A stretch of 64,000 nucleotides of DNA. Source: Dryas octopetala. Its lineage: Eukaryota > Streptophyta > Magnoliopsida > Rosales > Rosaceae. The DNA lies in the NCBI GenBank assembly GCA_963921425.1, contig OY992834.1, positions 18,551,923 through 18,615,922 on the forward strand, read 5' to 3'. The position numbers were made by a program, and so were the translations under genes. Numbering within the stretch: position 1 is the first letter of the stretch; every line of letters begins with the position of its first letter. This document shows positions 34,985 through 46,599 of this stretch, in pieces. Below the pieces are notes generated by a model. That model saw nothing but the letters and a program-made list of their open reading frames with translations, searched no databases and had not been told where the DNA came from.

Positions 34985-35400
34985 AGCCTGACATGTGTTT
35001 TGAGGCCTTAGAATGTGTGTTTTGATGGAATTGCAGTAAGGATATTTGATGGATACTTATAGCACATGAAATATGGTATTGGCATTTTGGGTCAATTAAA
35101 TGTTGCATTTGATGTAATTTTAGCTTAAGGCCATTTGCTGTAATGTGTTTTGAGGCCTTAAAATGTGTGTTTTGATGGAATTGTACTAAGGATGTTTGAT
35201 GGATACTTATGACACATGAAATATGGTATTGGCATTTTTGGTCAATTACAATGTGTATATTTGCTGGAAGTAGTTTTGTGTATATTTTCTGGGAGACAAA
35301 ATTCATTAACTGGAAGTGGTTTTTGTGTATATTTTCTGGGAGACAAAAATTCAAAAACCATTACATCAAATGTATACATTTGCTGGAGGTAGTTTTGTAT
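34985..35400. repeat. direct repeats between the two MULE genes
   Basis: A unit of about 145 bp beginning GTGTTTTGAGGCCTTA and containing GTTTTGATGGAATTG and ATGGATACTTAT is duplicated (about 34997-35140 and 35141-35250). It is followed by shorter repeats of TTTTGTGTATATTTTCTGGGAGACAAAA. It lies in the intergenic space where the two convergent MULE genes end, so it may carry their 3' ends. Confidence 0.75.
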
Positions 35401-35690
35401 ATATTTGCTACCCTTCCAGTTGAATATAAAATGTCACTTGCCATTTCATTGAAACCATTAAAGAAATGCACCAAATCTATATTACAAAACACTACCATAT
35501 CACCACATTTTGCTTCCCTGCACTGAGCTTTCCAAAACAGAGGAGTTGAATACAACCAAAACACTCCTACCATACAAGTTAATTCTTACTGCTTAGTTCC
35601 ATACAACTACAAAACAAGTTAATTCTTAGTTCCACACAACCTACATCACTTAACACAACTACCTAAAATAGCATACCCACAAGCTATTTT

Positions 35691-36134
35691 CTATTTCATT
35701 ACCATCACCATAAAGAAGAAAACCCAAGAGCAAATCAAATAAAGCCGCAGCATCTTCTCCCTTCTCCGATGCAATTGAAGTTGCACTTCTAGTGGATCAA
35801 TCCTTCTTCGCAATCTCAGCATCACTTGTCTACAACGTGGGCACATCGGAGGGTCCACCCAGTTAAAAAAATTGCATCCTCCATTTCGCTGGAAAAAAAA
35901 AAAAAAACACAATTTGCTAGCATAAAAAAATACCCATTCCAATACCCATTCAATTTGAATTATTACATTTACCCATTATCCAAATTTCCTTACCCTTGGT
36001 ATTAAACAGGTCTCAAACTGTCTTCCCGGATTCAAATCCGTCCAACTCGTCCTCACAACGGCAAGCCTTCCGCAATCGCAATACCTACCTGGTGCATGGG
36101 GGCTGTGAGTTGATGATGTCGAGTAGGATGACAT
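35691..36134 (-). CDS. GRF zinc-finger protein with C-terminal hydrophobic segment (MULE accessory gene)
   Basis: Two exons on the minus strand: 36134-35994 (47 codons, donor AGG/GTAAGG) and 35888-35691 (acceptor after a long T tract, TTCCAG), giving 112 aa with no stop. Residues 19-56 form a GRF zinc finger: CDCG, then SWTDLNPGRQFETC, then GGCNFFNWVDPPMC, with all four Cys/His-type ligands as Cys. A basic, leucine-rich stretch follows (RLRRRIDPLEVQLQLHRRREK). The C-terminus LICSWVFFFMVMVMK is hydrophobic enough for a tail anchor. It is convergent with the transposase gene, and its upstream side is the right TIR, the position mudrB holds in maize MuDR. GRF fingers bind single-stranded DNA or RNA in other proteins. 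The role here is unknown. Confidence 0.75.
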
Positions 36135-36297
36135 AACGAAGGACAAAGAAGTGGAGAGATTTTGAGGTTTTGGTAGCCCTAACTACTGGGTTGAATAGAA
36201 GAAAGAGGATGGAAGCCTCAACTTCATTTGGCGGGTGGAAATTATGCAAATGGCGGGATGAAATTAGGTTAAAGGTTAGGGATACTATATATTTGGT

Positions 36298-36487
36298 AGG
36301 AAAAGACCATTATGGGCCTCACATGTTGGTCACGTGTGGGCATTTGACGGCAGTTAGCCAATAATAGACGGAATGGACTAATTAGGCGCAATTTGAAAAA
36401 AAAGTGGATTAAAATGATACAAAAAAAAGATCGTGGACTAAGTTGGGAAAAAAGTGAAAATAACTGGACCAACGGTGCAATTTACTC
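36298..36487 (-). repeat. right TIR of MULE 1
   Basis: 190 bp, inverse of the left TIR, ending GGTGCAATTTACTC. It lies upstream of the minus-strand GRF gene and could supply its promoter. TTAATATAAT follows at 36488-36497. Confidence 0.95.
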
Positions 36488-36801
36488 TTAATATAATATA
36501 TGTTGTAGATACAATATCCTCCTCTTCTTTATACCCCATTCTACTAACATAAATATTACAGTAAACAATATATAATGAAGAAGCAGTAAACCCATAAGCA
36601 TTTATTTTTTGGCACTTAAACCCATAAGCTTAAGAGTGAAGTATTGTCAAGAATCACGAAGGAGGAATCATATGTCAAGGAATCACGAAGGAGGAATCAT
36701 ACGTCAAGAATTGAAGTATTGTCAAAAATTTTCCATCTCCAATCCTAAGAGTGTCCTTCATCATAAACATGCCCTCCAATTTGACAAAAAAATTTAAAAA
36801 T

Positions 36802-36921
36802 TGACGGAATTGACCAAGTAGGTAAACATCGAAAAGAAAGTGGACCAACTTGATAAAAAAAAATTGTGGACTAACTTGAAAAAACCGTGAAAATAAGTGA
36901 ACCAAAGGTGCATTTAACTCT
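36802..36921 (+). mobile_element. second solitary MULE-type terminal repeat
   Basis: GACGGAATTGACCAAGTAGG...GGTGCATTTAACTC is a diverged relative of the MULE 1 right TIR only about 300 bp away, in the same orientation. No inverse partner is apparent. Just upstream (36645-36715) a 27-bp word AATCACGAAGGAGGAATCAT is tandemly repeated. Confidence 0.55.
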
Positions 36922-37107
36922 TTTAGAAATTATCCAAACTTTTAATTAGAGTTTCTTCATGTGGGCCTCGTGATTTTGGGTCTGACTTAAAAAAACCTCA
37001 TTAAGGTTAGAATTTGGGTCTTCTGATTTAATTGACTCCACTTGGTCAAGTCCGTGGACTGGGTTTCTTACACATAATACTCAATGGCTTCTGGATCCTC
37101 AATTTTT

Positions 37108-37300
37108 TTTTTTTTTTTGTTAAAAGGGCGGGCCAAAGGCCCAGAAAAAAGAGAAGAAAACTACAACATCAGAGATCTGATCCTACCAATACCTACACGA
37201 TCATCATCCAGTATAGAAACAATAGAAGGGAGGGGAGAGGAGAACAGATGTACGTAGACCCAAATCAAACCCATGACTAATACTTTCTAAATGGTCATCA
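37108..37300 (-). mobile_element. possible non-LTR retroposon fragment
   Basis: A run of 14 T at its left (poly-A on the minus strand) adjoins GTTAAAAGGGCGGGCC and a short unique segment, like a truncated LINE/SINE. The extent is uncertain. 37300-37720 shows no other feature and would include the 3' UTR of the AP2 gene. Confidence 0.3.
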
Positions 37301-37724
37301 GCACATGCAATTGGCCTCCCTGTAAATTGGGTCCTCAATTTTGAGGCCCATTGGAGATGCTTTTATAGTCTTCCTACATAATAGCTTAAACCCCTTGAAC
37401 ATATATATATATAGTCGCCACCCCGCCCTTGGGTATATTGATTTTTGTAGTAGTTCAGCCTTAATCAACTTTTGATTATAGCCCTTCTGATATAGAATTG
37501 TTACTAATAAAAATAGATAAATATTTATACTTCAATCCTCATGTTCTAGATGGCGAACCCCAACTCAAGTCTTAATTTCATACATCAAGACTTCAATCCT
37601 GTCATTTTACCAAAATTGTGATAGCTGTTCTTTTGTTGGTGCTAAATAAAAAAAGTCAAATTAAATCGAGTCCTAGGTAGATGGTGAAACCCAGCTCAAG
37701 TCTTAAATATTTCATACATTAGAA

Positions 37725-39412
37725 TCAGATGCGTACTGATGAGCTCAACAAGAAAATCTCCATCCAGCTAGATGGAATATTGTTGCCCGACCCAGATTTG
37801 TCCACTGCAAAGTCTTCAACAAGATTTCCATTTTCTGCATTTTCTGCATTTCCTGATGTTGAGTTCATCCCCTCCATAAGCGGTGCAGGTAATTCATGAT
37901 CAACCGGAAGCACATCATCGTTTACGCCGCCACCAGGAGGACTCTCGTCACTGATCAACCCATGAAGATCAAAAGTAGGGTTCTGCATGGAGTCTTGGTC
38001 AGGAAGGTAGCAGGAGCTAGGGTTTTGATGCAGCTGGTACTGCTGGTAGGCATCGATAGTGTAACCAGCTGATGAACTATGGTTCTCTGTGGATAGGATA
38101 GGTTGAATAAACTGGTCTTCTGATGGCTCCATCATTTCAATTTGCCCGCCAAAATTAATGTAACCAGCCGACGAACCATCCCAAGTCCCATAAATTTGAT
38201 CAGACGTCGTCGTCCCTCCTCCGCTAATTATGTTATTCCTCTCTGAATCACCACCACCATAAGCAAACCAAGGATTGGAACTAGGGTAACCTTGAGAATT
38301 AGGGTTATGATTACCATGAAGGTCATGGACTTGAGAGCTGCTACCTATAGGGTTGTAGTAGTACTGCAGGAATTGGTTGTTTTGGACCTCAAGATTTTGC
38401 TGGGCTTGAAAGACGAAGGGGATTGGATATTGGTGATGTGGGTTTGAATTATTGAGGGTTGTTAGGGTTTGATGAATTGCTAGTTCCTGACCAAATGATA
38501 GGGTTCTTGGCATTGGATATTGGTGATGTGGGTTTGAATTATTGAGGGTTTGATGGATTGCTGGTTCCTGACCAAATGATAGGGTTCTAGGCATTGGATA
38601 TTGGTGATGTGGGTTTGAATTATTGAGGGTTTGATGGATTGCTGGTTCCTGACCAAATGATAGGGTTCTAGGCATTGGATATTGGTGATGTGGGTTTGAA
38701 TTATTGAGGGTTTGATGAATTGCTGGTTCCTGACCAAATGATAGGGTTCTTGGCTTTCTTCTCCTTTTAAGTACATCATCAACTGAAGACGATAATAACG
38801 ACTTTGAAGCACCTTTGCCAATTGGAAACTTTGGGCTCTCACGAATGCTTTTGACATCATATTGTCCCAGATCAAAATTTGTAACAGCATCCGTGCCTTT
38901 CATCCTTATTACTGCAATATCATAAGCTCTAGCTGCTTCCTCTTCAGTATCTGATTATTCCAATTGATAGAGAGAGCAAGAGAATATTATTAATTAATAT
39001 CGATGTACGTAGACAAATTAATTAGTTCTTTTCTAAATAAATTTCTTAATTTTAATGCAGTACGTCTTGATCAATGATATATATCATTATGAAAGCAATA
39101 TTATCATTGATATTTGGATGTCAATAATCAATTAATTTTAGTAGATTATACTCAGTCTTTCTCATGTTAGTAGATCATTTAGAAAAAAAATTCTGAGTTA
39201 AAATCTCATAGAAAATAATTGATTCATAAAAAAAACAAAACAAAAACAAACCATTGAATAAAATTAATAATCATAAATATATTAAATGGGTCATAGGACT
39301 TACCAAATGTTCCCAGATAAAGGCTTCTAAATCCTTTACCTTTCCCTACTCTAGCTTGCCATTTCTTATTGTGCGAATTCCTGTTCAAGCTGTTCAAGGC
39401 TTGGCTATCATT

Positions 39413-39457
<45 letters not shown>

Positions 39458-42038
39458 GAGAGAGAGAGAGGTTAGTTATAACTTATAATACCTTGAAACT
39501 CCTCGATATTCAGATGAGCCTTTGCTAAAGCCTGTACTTCTTCTGAAATTTTGAGAAGTTTAAGATAATTAATATAGATCACCATGTCATAAGATCACAA
39601 GAAAAACAAGGGTACGTACGTAACTAGCACCCACTGAAAAATCAAATGCACTTTTGTTAAGAACACTTTCCCATTAATTGTTCATATCACGTATTGCCTG
39701 AATAAAATTTAGTTATTGAATTAATTCTAATTCAGATCATTCTAAATTCATCCATTTTACCACTAGAGCTAAAATCCATTGGATTCTTCTAATAATGATT
39801 TGTCAATTGATTAAGTTAAAATATACTCAAAGAGTAATAGCTCTGATGAGTTTGACTCTATCTCGTCCTATCCCTCAATTTTTTTCTACCTTTAAAGGCA
39901 AATAATAATGAGAACAGGTCTTGTATTTGTAAGTTGTAACACCAAAGATAATTCGGTCAATAATAATAGACTCACTAACTATTATTTCAATTTTTGGTCA
40001 TCAACTGATGTGGTATATATATGATATAGTCATTTTTTTATTTATAAATAAATGAGCTCTAGAGTGAGAATACATAAATGAAAATTGTCACATTATGAGA
40101 TTTATGTAATTAGAATAATAATTGTTGCTTCTAATATATACTACTCTTATTTGGTACAATATATTAGAGCATTCAACAAGGCAACGTAGGGGCTAATTTT
40201 GTGTGGTGGACCTCAAACATTTGAATTTGCTACAAATTAACACACCAAAACATAATAAATAGATCAATAAAGAAGTAAAATAAAATCATACAATTTTTTT
40301 ATTTTATTTTATCAAAAAGTTAATTGTAGGCCACACATTCATTAAACTTTAATTAGCCAAAGCATCTATAGTACATCATGATGTAAAAAGCAGGAAGAAG
40401 CCAAGAATATGGCCCTTCCTCCAATCAAACATATTGCTGCTGATCAGAGTGTAAACCATGACGAGCTAACAAGTGAGCTACGGGATTCCAAAGACGATAT
40501 TGAAACTGAAAAGAACAAGACTCAAACATAGACCAATAACAAGACACAAATTAATCAATTTTTTCTCTCTTTTTTGGTCTGAGATTTATTTGTCCTCTGT
40601 GGACATCAAAATTCCATTTTGGTACCATAACAGATTAACAGTCTTAATTAATTACCTTCTAATTTGGAGCAAATAGTCTTTCTCGGATAAATATTGCATC
40701 TCCTCCAAATCCTTCTTGTAGTCGCTCAGCTACAGAAATATATGTGCATAGTGCAGGATGACTTATATCCAAGCCCATTATATATAAGCAAATCATATAT
40801 ATATAATTGACAATTATATCTTAATTATTGATTAACATACAGGGAAATTTAATCGAGCAGACTCGCCCCATAACTTCAGAGCAGCAAGGTCATAAGCTCT
40901 AGCAGCTTCCTCTTCTTTTTCAAATCCACCTGCTAATTAAATTAAAAGGATATTTAATTAAAAACTATTGAGAAACAATTGCCAATTAATAATTAGTAAG
41001 TTAATAATTGCTTTAACTAGGTAGAGCATAAGAAATATTAATCACTCCCTATAGGGCTAGACACCATTTTAATTTTTGACTTTATTTTTTGTTAAATAAG
41101 GAAGGATATCTGATTTTCTAGTTATGCAAATTAAGAAGAGTGTACTCACCAACATAAACTGCATGTCGTATATATCATTGATGGACGAAGCAAAAGAGAT
41201 AGAGCAAAAAAGTTAGTAGATAAGTTTAGATGTTTCATAATTATTAAAAAAAAAGTAGGAAATGCATAATCAAATAATTTCGGTACCTGTCTTGCCTTTC
41301 ATTTCAGGATCAGTGTTATCCCATAGAAATGTTTCAAAACGTCCCATGTTCCTGTACCAAATTTATTGTCAATATTTGTTACTTTTTGTTTTTATTGATC
41401 AATTTTTTTTCAAAAACTATTGTATTTTTTATCTAAAATTATTTATAAATATTTTACTATAGCAAATCGATTTAATGTGGAGAGTGTTTTTTGAAACATA
41501 CCCAGTAACTCCGTGATACTTTCTTTTCTGGCCAATTGTCATGTGTTCAGAGTTTTCACCGCAACAGTCATCTTGCACTTCTGTAGAATTTTTGTGAGGC
41601 CTTCTACCATTTGTCTCTTCATTGTTGCAATTATAACTGATTGTGAAAGAGTAACTATTTATATTATAAATAGATGAACATAATTTTTTTCTTCAAAACT
41701 AACATTATAAATTAAAGAAGTAAGTCCAACCTAGTTTGACTCTCTCCACCCATGTCGATAAAATTGTTTTCACCAGTAAGGTACTGCAAGGAGTACTGAC
41801 TTTGATTTGCTTCTGAAGTAATAATATTGTTGTGAACAGTAATACCCTCATTTGGGTCATTACCACAATATTGTGTTTGGAATGTGGGAAGTGATAGACC
41901 TTGATGACATTGGTTTGGATGAATGGGAAAATCATTCAAGAACTCTAGAGAAGAAGAGTCGTTGCTAGGGTCCGAGCTAAGTGAATGACTCAACGAAGGA
42001 GGAAAACCGAAGTTGTCGCTTGAGTTCATCATCATCAA
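37725..42038 (-). CDS. AINTEGUMENTA-like AP2 transcription factor (double AP2 domain)
   Basis: Nine coding exons on the minus strand: 42038-41731, 41636-41502, 41351-41287, 41158-41150, 40929-40841, 40729-40656, 39542-39492, 39380-39304, 38950-37725. They total 2034 nt and 677 aa, with all phases consistent and GT-AG borders. AP2-R1 runs [18 protein letters not shown], then [25 protein letters not shown] and LNFP. The linker has [10 protein letters not shown] and [17 protein letters not shown]2-R2 runs [38 protein letters not shown] and [13 protein letters not shown]. The 9-bp microexon (TTTATGTTG) encodes VYV, a hallmark of the ANT/AIL/WRI group. YDVKSI and the following [13 protein letters not shown] favour the AIL/PLETHORA side. 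R1 is about two residues short in its first strand. The last exon holds four 27-residue repeats and an N/Q/S/G-rich tail. It is a nuclear DNA-binding regulator of meristem, embryo or root growth by family. Confidence 0.88.
38420..38755 (-). repeat. 81-bp in-frame minisatellite in the AP2 gene
   Basis: Four tandem units of 81 bp (GGATATTGGTGATGTGGGTT...), the outermost slightly longer, encode repeats of [26 protein letters not shown]. The units are nearly identical and in frame, so copy-number change would lengthen the protein by 27 residues at a time. Confidence 0.92.
39416..39471. repeat. (GA)n microsatellite
   Basis: About 25 GA units with one interruption, in the intron between the two exons that start AP2-R2 and immediately upstream (minus strand) of the 39380 acceptor. 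Confidence 0.9.
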
Positions 42039-42078
42039 TGTACAAACTTGATGGAGAAATTAAGGACTATAGTACCTC
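42039..42078 (-). promoter_or_regulatory. 5' UTR, third leader exon of the AP2 gene
   Basis: The minus strand reads TTTTTGCAG/GAGGTACTATAG, an acceptor 40 nt before the start ATG at 42038. It would join the leader exon at 44449-44548, making a ~2.4-kb 5'-UTR intron. No start codon precedes the coding ATG in this piece except within the ATG-rich MMMM start itself. Confidence 0.5.
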
Positions 42079-44448
42079 CTGCAAAAACACAATACCAAAC
42101 AATAGGTACGAAATTAATGAACATATTACATATGATAGAGCACAGACAAAATAAATATTTGGGAAATAAACAAGATTAGTAAGGTTCTACATGGATTAGT
42201 AAGGAATGAGATGGCCTTTGCCATCAAAAAAAGGAAGAAGAGAAAATCTCAAAATTATTGTAAATAGTTGGATCCTATAATGGATACATGACGTTTTTTA
42301 ATTAAAAACTTAAATAAGTTAAGAGATTAACTACCTTAGGAGAGAATCCGGATCCGTTCTACATATATATATCCAAAGGATCTTGTAACAAACCCTTAAG
42401 TGCATCTCATTTAATTTTTCACCTCTTAAAGTTAATGATCACAAGTTTTTTCTACTTTTCAAATTTCTACTTTAGATGTATTAAAAATAATTCAAGTTAA
42501 TGAATTTGAATTCTCTATTATCTTTGTTTTTACTTGTTTCAATTCTCATCATATAACATAAATTAAAGGATTATAAACATATTAAGTGTAATCTCACTTA
42601 ACTCAAAAAGTACTATGAATTCTTTTTATACTTTGCTTTCCCTACTTTTGGATAATAAATATGTAATTAAAATTAAAAGTTTTTTTTTGTTTAAAAAAAA
42701 AATTAAAGCAGAGAATAGACCAAAATGAATTCTATAATAGGTAAAGATATAATAGAATGGACCACCAATAAATACATAATACATTTTTTTCTTTTAACCC
42801 ATAATCTTATCCAATCAAGCAACTTAATTGACCAATAAATAAATATATCATCAAGCTAACATTAGAAAAAGGCACTATTAGAAAAACGTTGGTAGACATC
42901 ATATTTTTGAATAGAAAAAACCATCTAGATTTGTAAATAAACACTCATGAAATCTTCAAGTTAAGTTTAAGATATAGTCATAATTAAGCACCTTAACCAA
43001 TATTGGTGGTCTACTTAATTCATTAAACAATAGACCACTTTGGCTCTTGAAGAATGGGTAACATAATGTGCACAAACAAATTATAGGAAGGAAATGAACA
43101 AGGGTAAAGTTCTATATATATATATATATATATCTATAGGAATGCACACAACAAACTAGCTAGATAGGAAAGAAATCGAATGACAATAATAAGTGAGAGT
43201 CCAATTAATACATGCATGGATTAACTATAGTAATGTCTCCCCAGCGATTGTCTGTATCTCACTTCACCCCACAAATATTTTCATTTTGACTTACTCTTTC
43301 CGTTAAACTTTAATTCACATGTCAAATTACTCTAATCTATCAACCTAGTTACCTCTTCTGTCCTCTTTGATAATGTGGTGCACACAGTCATCAACACAGA
43401 TGCCACATACTTCTCCAAAATTGTTACGTGTGTGCCACATCAACATTAATTGGAGACAAACAACGGATTGATGAATTGGGGTGGGGTGACTTAACGAAAT
43501 AAAACTGAGGGGACAAAGTGAGACATGGGTTATCCCATTGAAACAATTATTATAATTGATACTAATATATACGTACAACCACTAATATAAACAGCCTTTG
43601 AGTGGACTTTTCATTACTTCAAAAGGATGAATCCTAAAACTAATTAATGTTAAGAATATATACATTTCCTGTACAATACATAAATATAATATATATATAT
43701 ATATATATTAAATCTTTACCTATTATATCCAAGATGAATTCTTACATACACCCGTCACGTGTTTTGTGTTGAAATTCAGTAAATTAAATTCACGTGGAGC
43801 TTGTCCTCTACACGTATTTTTTATTAGAGCGAATACGTTAGACACGTTGCGTAAGCATACTGAATATTCAGTATCTAACCACATTACTGGTAACATGTAT
43901 TGATGTACACATATAAGTATACTAATCACTATAGAATCTATTACAAAGGAAAAAGTCACAACATATGAAAGAAAAAAGGTAGCCTAGCTAGCTATTTCAA
44001 ACCTTCAAGGCATCTTGATCAGTTTGCACATCTTTAGAGTTAATTGTGATCCCGAGTTCCTTTCTCACATTTTAAACTCCAAGTATACTAAAACAATTTG
44101 TAATTTGAAGATCAAATTCAAATTATTCATAAAAACATGCTGAAATTCTATGGTTCTTACGTACGTATGACGGATAAACAAATTTAAACCCTTTTGGCGC
44201 GAAACATCTTAAAATTAGAACATTCATTTAGCTCAGTCTATATATATTATTTTCTAGATCCTAAATCCTTAAATTAAAATGGGTTTATATGTCAATTAAA
44301 AAAAAAAAAAGAAGAAAAGGAAGAAAAGTTTGTGAATGAATTAAGAATGAAATCTCCATGGATAGTTGAAGATATGGTCACAATTAAGGTGATATACGCA
44401 CGATAACCAATTAATCATCAAACAGTACTCTATTACGCGCGTACGTAC

Positions 44449-44548
44449 CTTGGTTCTTAATTTGAAGGAAGGGTGGCAAGTTTTATGATTAGATACTTTA
44501 GATTTGGTAATGTCTAGCTAGATCTATTCGTTGGATCCCCTCTCGCTC
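44449..44548 (-). promoter_or_regulatory. 5' UTR, second leader exon of the AP2 gene
   Basis: A 100-nt piece with acceptor GTTTTTGCAG/GAGCGAG and donor AACCAAG/GTACGT on the minus strand. The same exon with both borders is recognisable in the inverted copy at about 59468-59564, which supports its being a conserved transcribed leader. Confidence 0.5.
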
Positions 44549-44729
44549 CTGCAAAAACAACACATAACATCAAATATTGAGCCAAAAATGGAGGGCAATG
44601 CTTTTAAATTTTCTAATCAGTAGTAAAATCGATCTAGTTGAAGATGATGAAGATATAGGCAATTCATCATCATCATCATAAACTGTCTATAGATCCAACT
44701 AATATGATTTGATTTTGATGGAGTAGTAC

Positions 44730-45055
44730 CTGCCTTCACCCTTGTTTCGTGAATGAAAGGGGTGATTTCCTCAAAGCTATAGCAACAAGCTAGCTGCCAG
44801 CTCTAGCTCTGTGTCTGTTTCTCTCTTCAAACCAAACCTTCTTCAAAACCCTAAATTGAAGCGTGAGAAATGAGGGGGTAAGTGAACCAGATACTCCCAA
44901 AATGGTCTGAAAACTCCATTGTGCATATCTTATGACAAGTGTACAGTCCTGGGAAAAAGAGATTAAGGGATAAAGAAAACAGAAAAGTAATGGGCAAAAG
45001 TAGAACAAAATTCAAGCCCATTACAAAACCTAGCTTCGATTTTTTGCACATATTT
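44730..45055 (-). promoter_or_regulatory. 5' UTR/promoter-proximal leader of the AP2 gene
   Basis: It ends at a donor GTGAAGGCAG/GTACTA (minus). The upstream side includes a CT-rich tract (45056-45080 on the plus strand reads TTCTCTTCTCTCTCTCTC), typical of plant core promoters. The block 44990-45330 is conserved in inverse orientation at 58890-59300. The transcription start is not fixed. Confidence 0.4.
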
Positions 45056-46599
45056 CTCTTCTCTCTCTCTCACACACAGCAGATATGTAAAAATTTCAAA
45101 GCTTATAATCGGCTCTAATTGTTTTGCATGCTCAACAGGTTTTGTTTATATTTGGTGCTCCAAATTGCAATCCCCAGTAATAAATAAGGGGAGATTTTGG
45201 TAACCATATTTAGCTCTCAGAATTAAATTCCACAGTCAAGTTGTTTTGGCAACATATCATAACTCTCAACTTTTTGTAAGGAAACTTTGGTCAAATGTGA
45301 GGGGTACGTTTATGAGCCGACCAATCAACCTCTACCATTTTGAAAATTTAGTTACAAGTGGTCTTAAATTAATTCAAAGATTTAATTATTTTCAGTTTTG
45401 GCTATATGGTAAGTAAATTATTATGAGGATTTTATTTTTTAAAATATATTAAAGATTTAAGAAACTGCCTATTATCACATGAAACATACAAAGTACTATA
45501 CTGTATACCTCATTTAAAGCATAATGAAATATGACTTGGAAGACCCATTTTGGGATTTCATTGAATTAATCGGTGGTGGCTGTGAGTGCTGATCGAGGGT
45601 TGAGGAAGACCCAATTAAACAACTTTCTTTCCACCACCATTCAGATCATGGAATGAAGGGAAAGCATGAAGCTAGGGTATTTTGCTTGGGATTGAAATGG
45701 TGGGGCAACGGATGGAGGTGGTGGAGATCGATGGTTGAGGAAGAAGACTTAACCAGAGAAGATGATTTTATATATTTTTCTTCTCAATTAAGTATCATTG
45801 TCATTTAGAGAAATTTAAAAAAAAAATTGTGCAAATGGCTTAACAAGTTATAGTTATCTGTCTGGCACACTACATCCGAATTACACATGATGACTCACAT
45901 AAGACGATGGTATAAATGTACAAAATATCAAAAAAAATTTAAGATGGTATGCTAAATTATTGCGCAAGCAATTGTAATAAATATAAGACTACTTGTCATA
46001 ATTCATTTTGCAGCTATCTTTTGGCCACATTATTATAAAGTTTTTTTGGTTTTCTTTAAATAGGAAATGAACAAGGGTAAAGTTCCATATATCTATAGGA
46101 ATGCACACAACAAACTAGCTAGCTAGGAAAGAAATCGAATGACAATAATAAGTAGTGAGAGTCCAATTAATACATGTATTAACTATAGTAATGTCTCCCC
46201 AGCGATTGTCTGTATCTCACTTCACCCCACAAATATTTCATTTTGACTTACTCTTTCCGTTAAACTTTAATTCACATGTCAAATTACTCTAATCTATCAA
46301 CCTAGTTACCTCTTCGATCTGTCCTCTATGATAATGTGGTGCACACATAGTCATCAACACAAATGCCTCATACTCCTCCAAAATTATGCTATGTGTGTAC
46401 GTACGTGCCACATCAACATTGTTGACCAAAAAAAAAAAGTTAACCTGATTGATGAATTGGGGTGACTTAACAATCGAATTAATTGAAATTTTAAGGGACA
46501 AAGTAAGTCCAAATAGAATTGAGGGGACAAAGTGAGACATCTGTTATCCCATAGAAACAATTATTATAATTGATATTAATATATATATACGTACAACTA

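Larger units (their letters stand above)
30590..36487 (+). mobile_element. Mutator-like element (MULE), nearly intact, 5.9 kb
   Basis: 190-bp terminal inverted repeats (30590-30779 and 36298-36487) start GAGTAAATTGCACCG and differ by one substitution. The 10-mer TTAATATAAT flanks both sides (30580-30589 and 36488-36497), within the MULE range. Inside are a spliced transposase gene on the plus strand and a convergent two-exon GRF zinc-finger gene on the minus strand. The near-identical TIRs indicate a recent insertion. It is probably immobile by itself because of a small indel in the transposase reading frame. Confidence 0.95.
43087..45330 (-). repeat. segmental duplication, copy A (native AP2 5' region)
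   Basis: This interval, containing the AP2 gene's leader exons and most of its first intron, recurs twice. A direct copy B lies at 46061-53855 (matching 43087-44160). An inverted copy C lies at 58890-63215 (matching 43690-45330). The shared words include GGAAATGAACAAGGGTAAAG, CACCCGTCACGTGTTTTGTG and CCCTTTTGGCGCGAAACATC. The stretch 45340-46050 between A and B holds no gene that I can support. Confidence 0.85.

Noticed and set aside
39254..39457. 67-codon plus-strand frame ending in an RERERE tail
   Set aside because: The tail is the GA microsatellite and the rest is antisense to an AP2 exon.
40330..40530. Possible extra exon or LINE fragment in AP2 intron 6 (TATCGTCTTTGGAATCCCGTAGC on the minus strand)
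   Set aside because: It has an acceptor-like TTTTCAG but stops in the required phase, and the true next exon (39542-39492) fits perfectly. Left as unidentified intron sequence.
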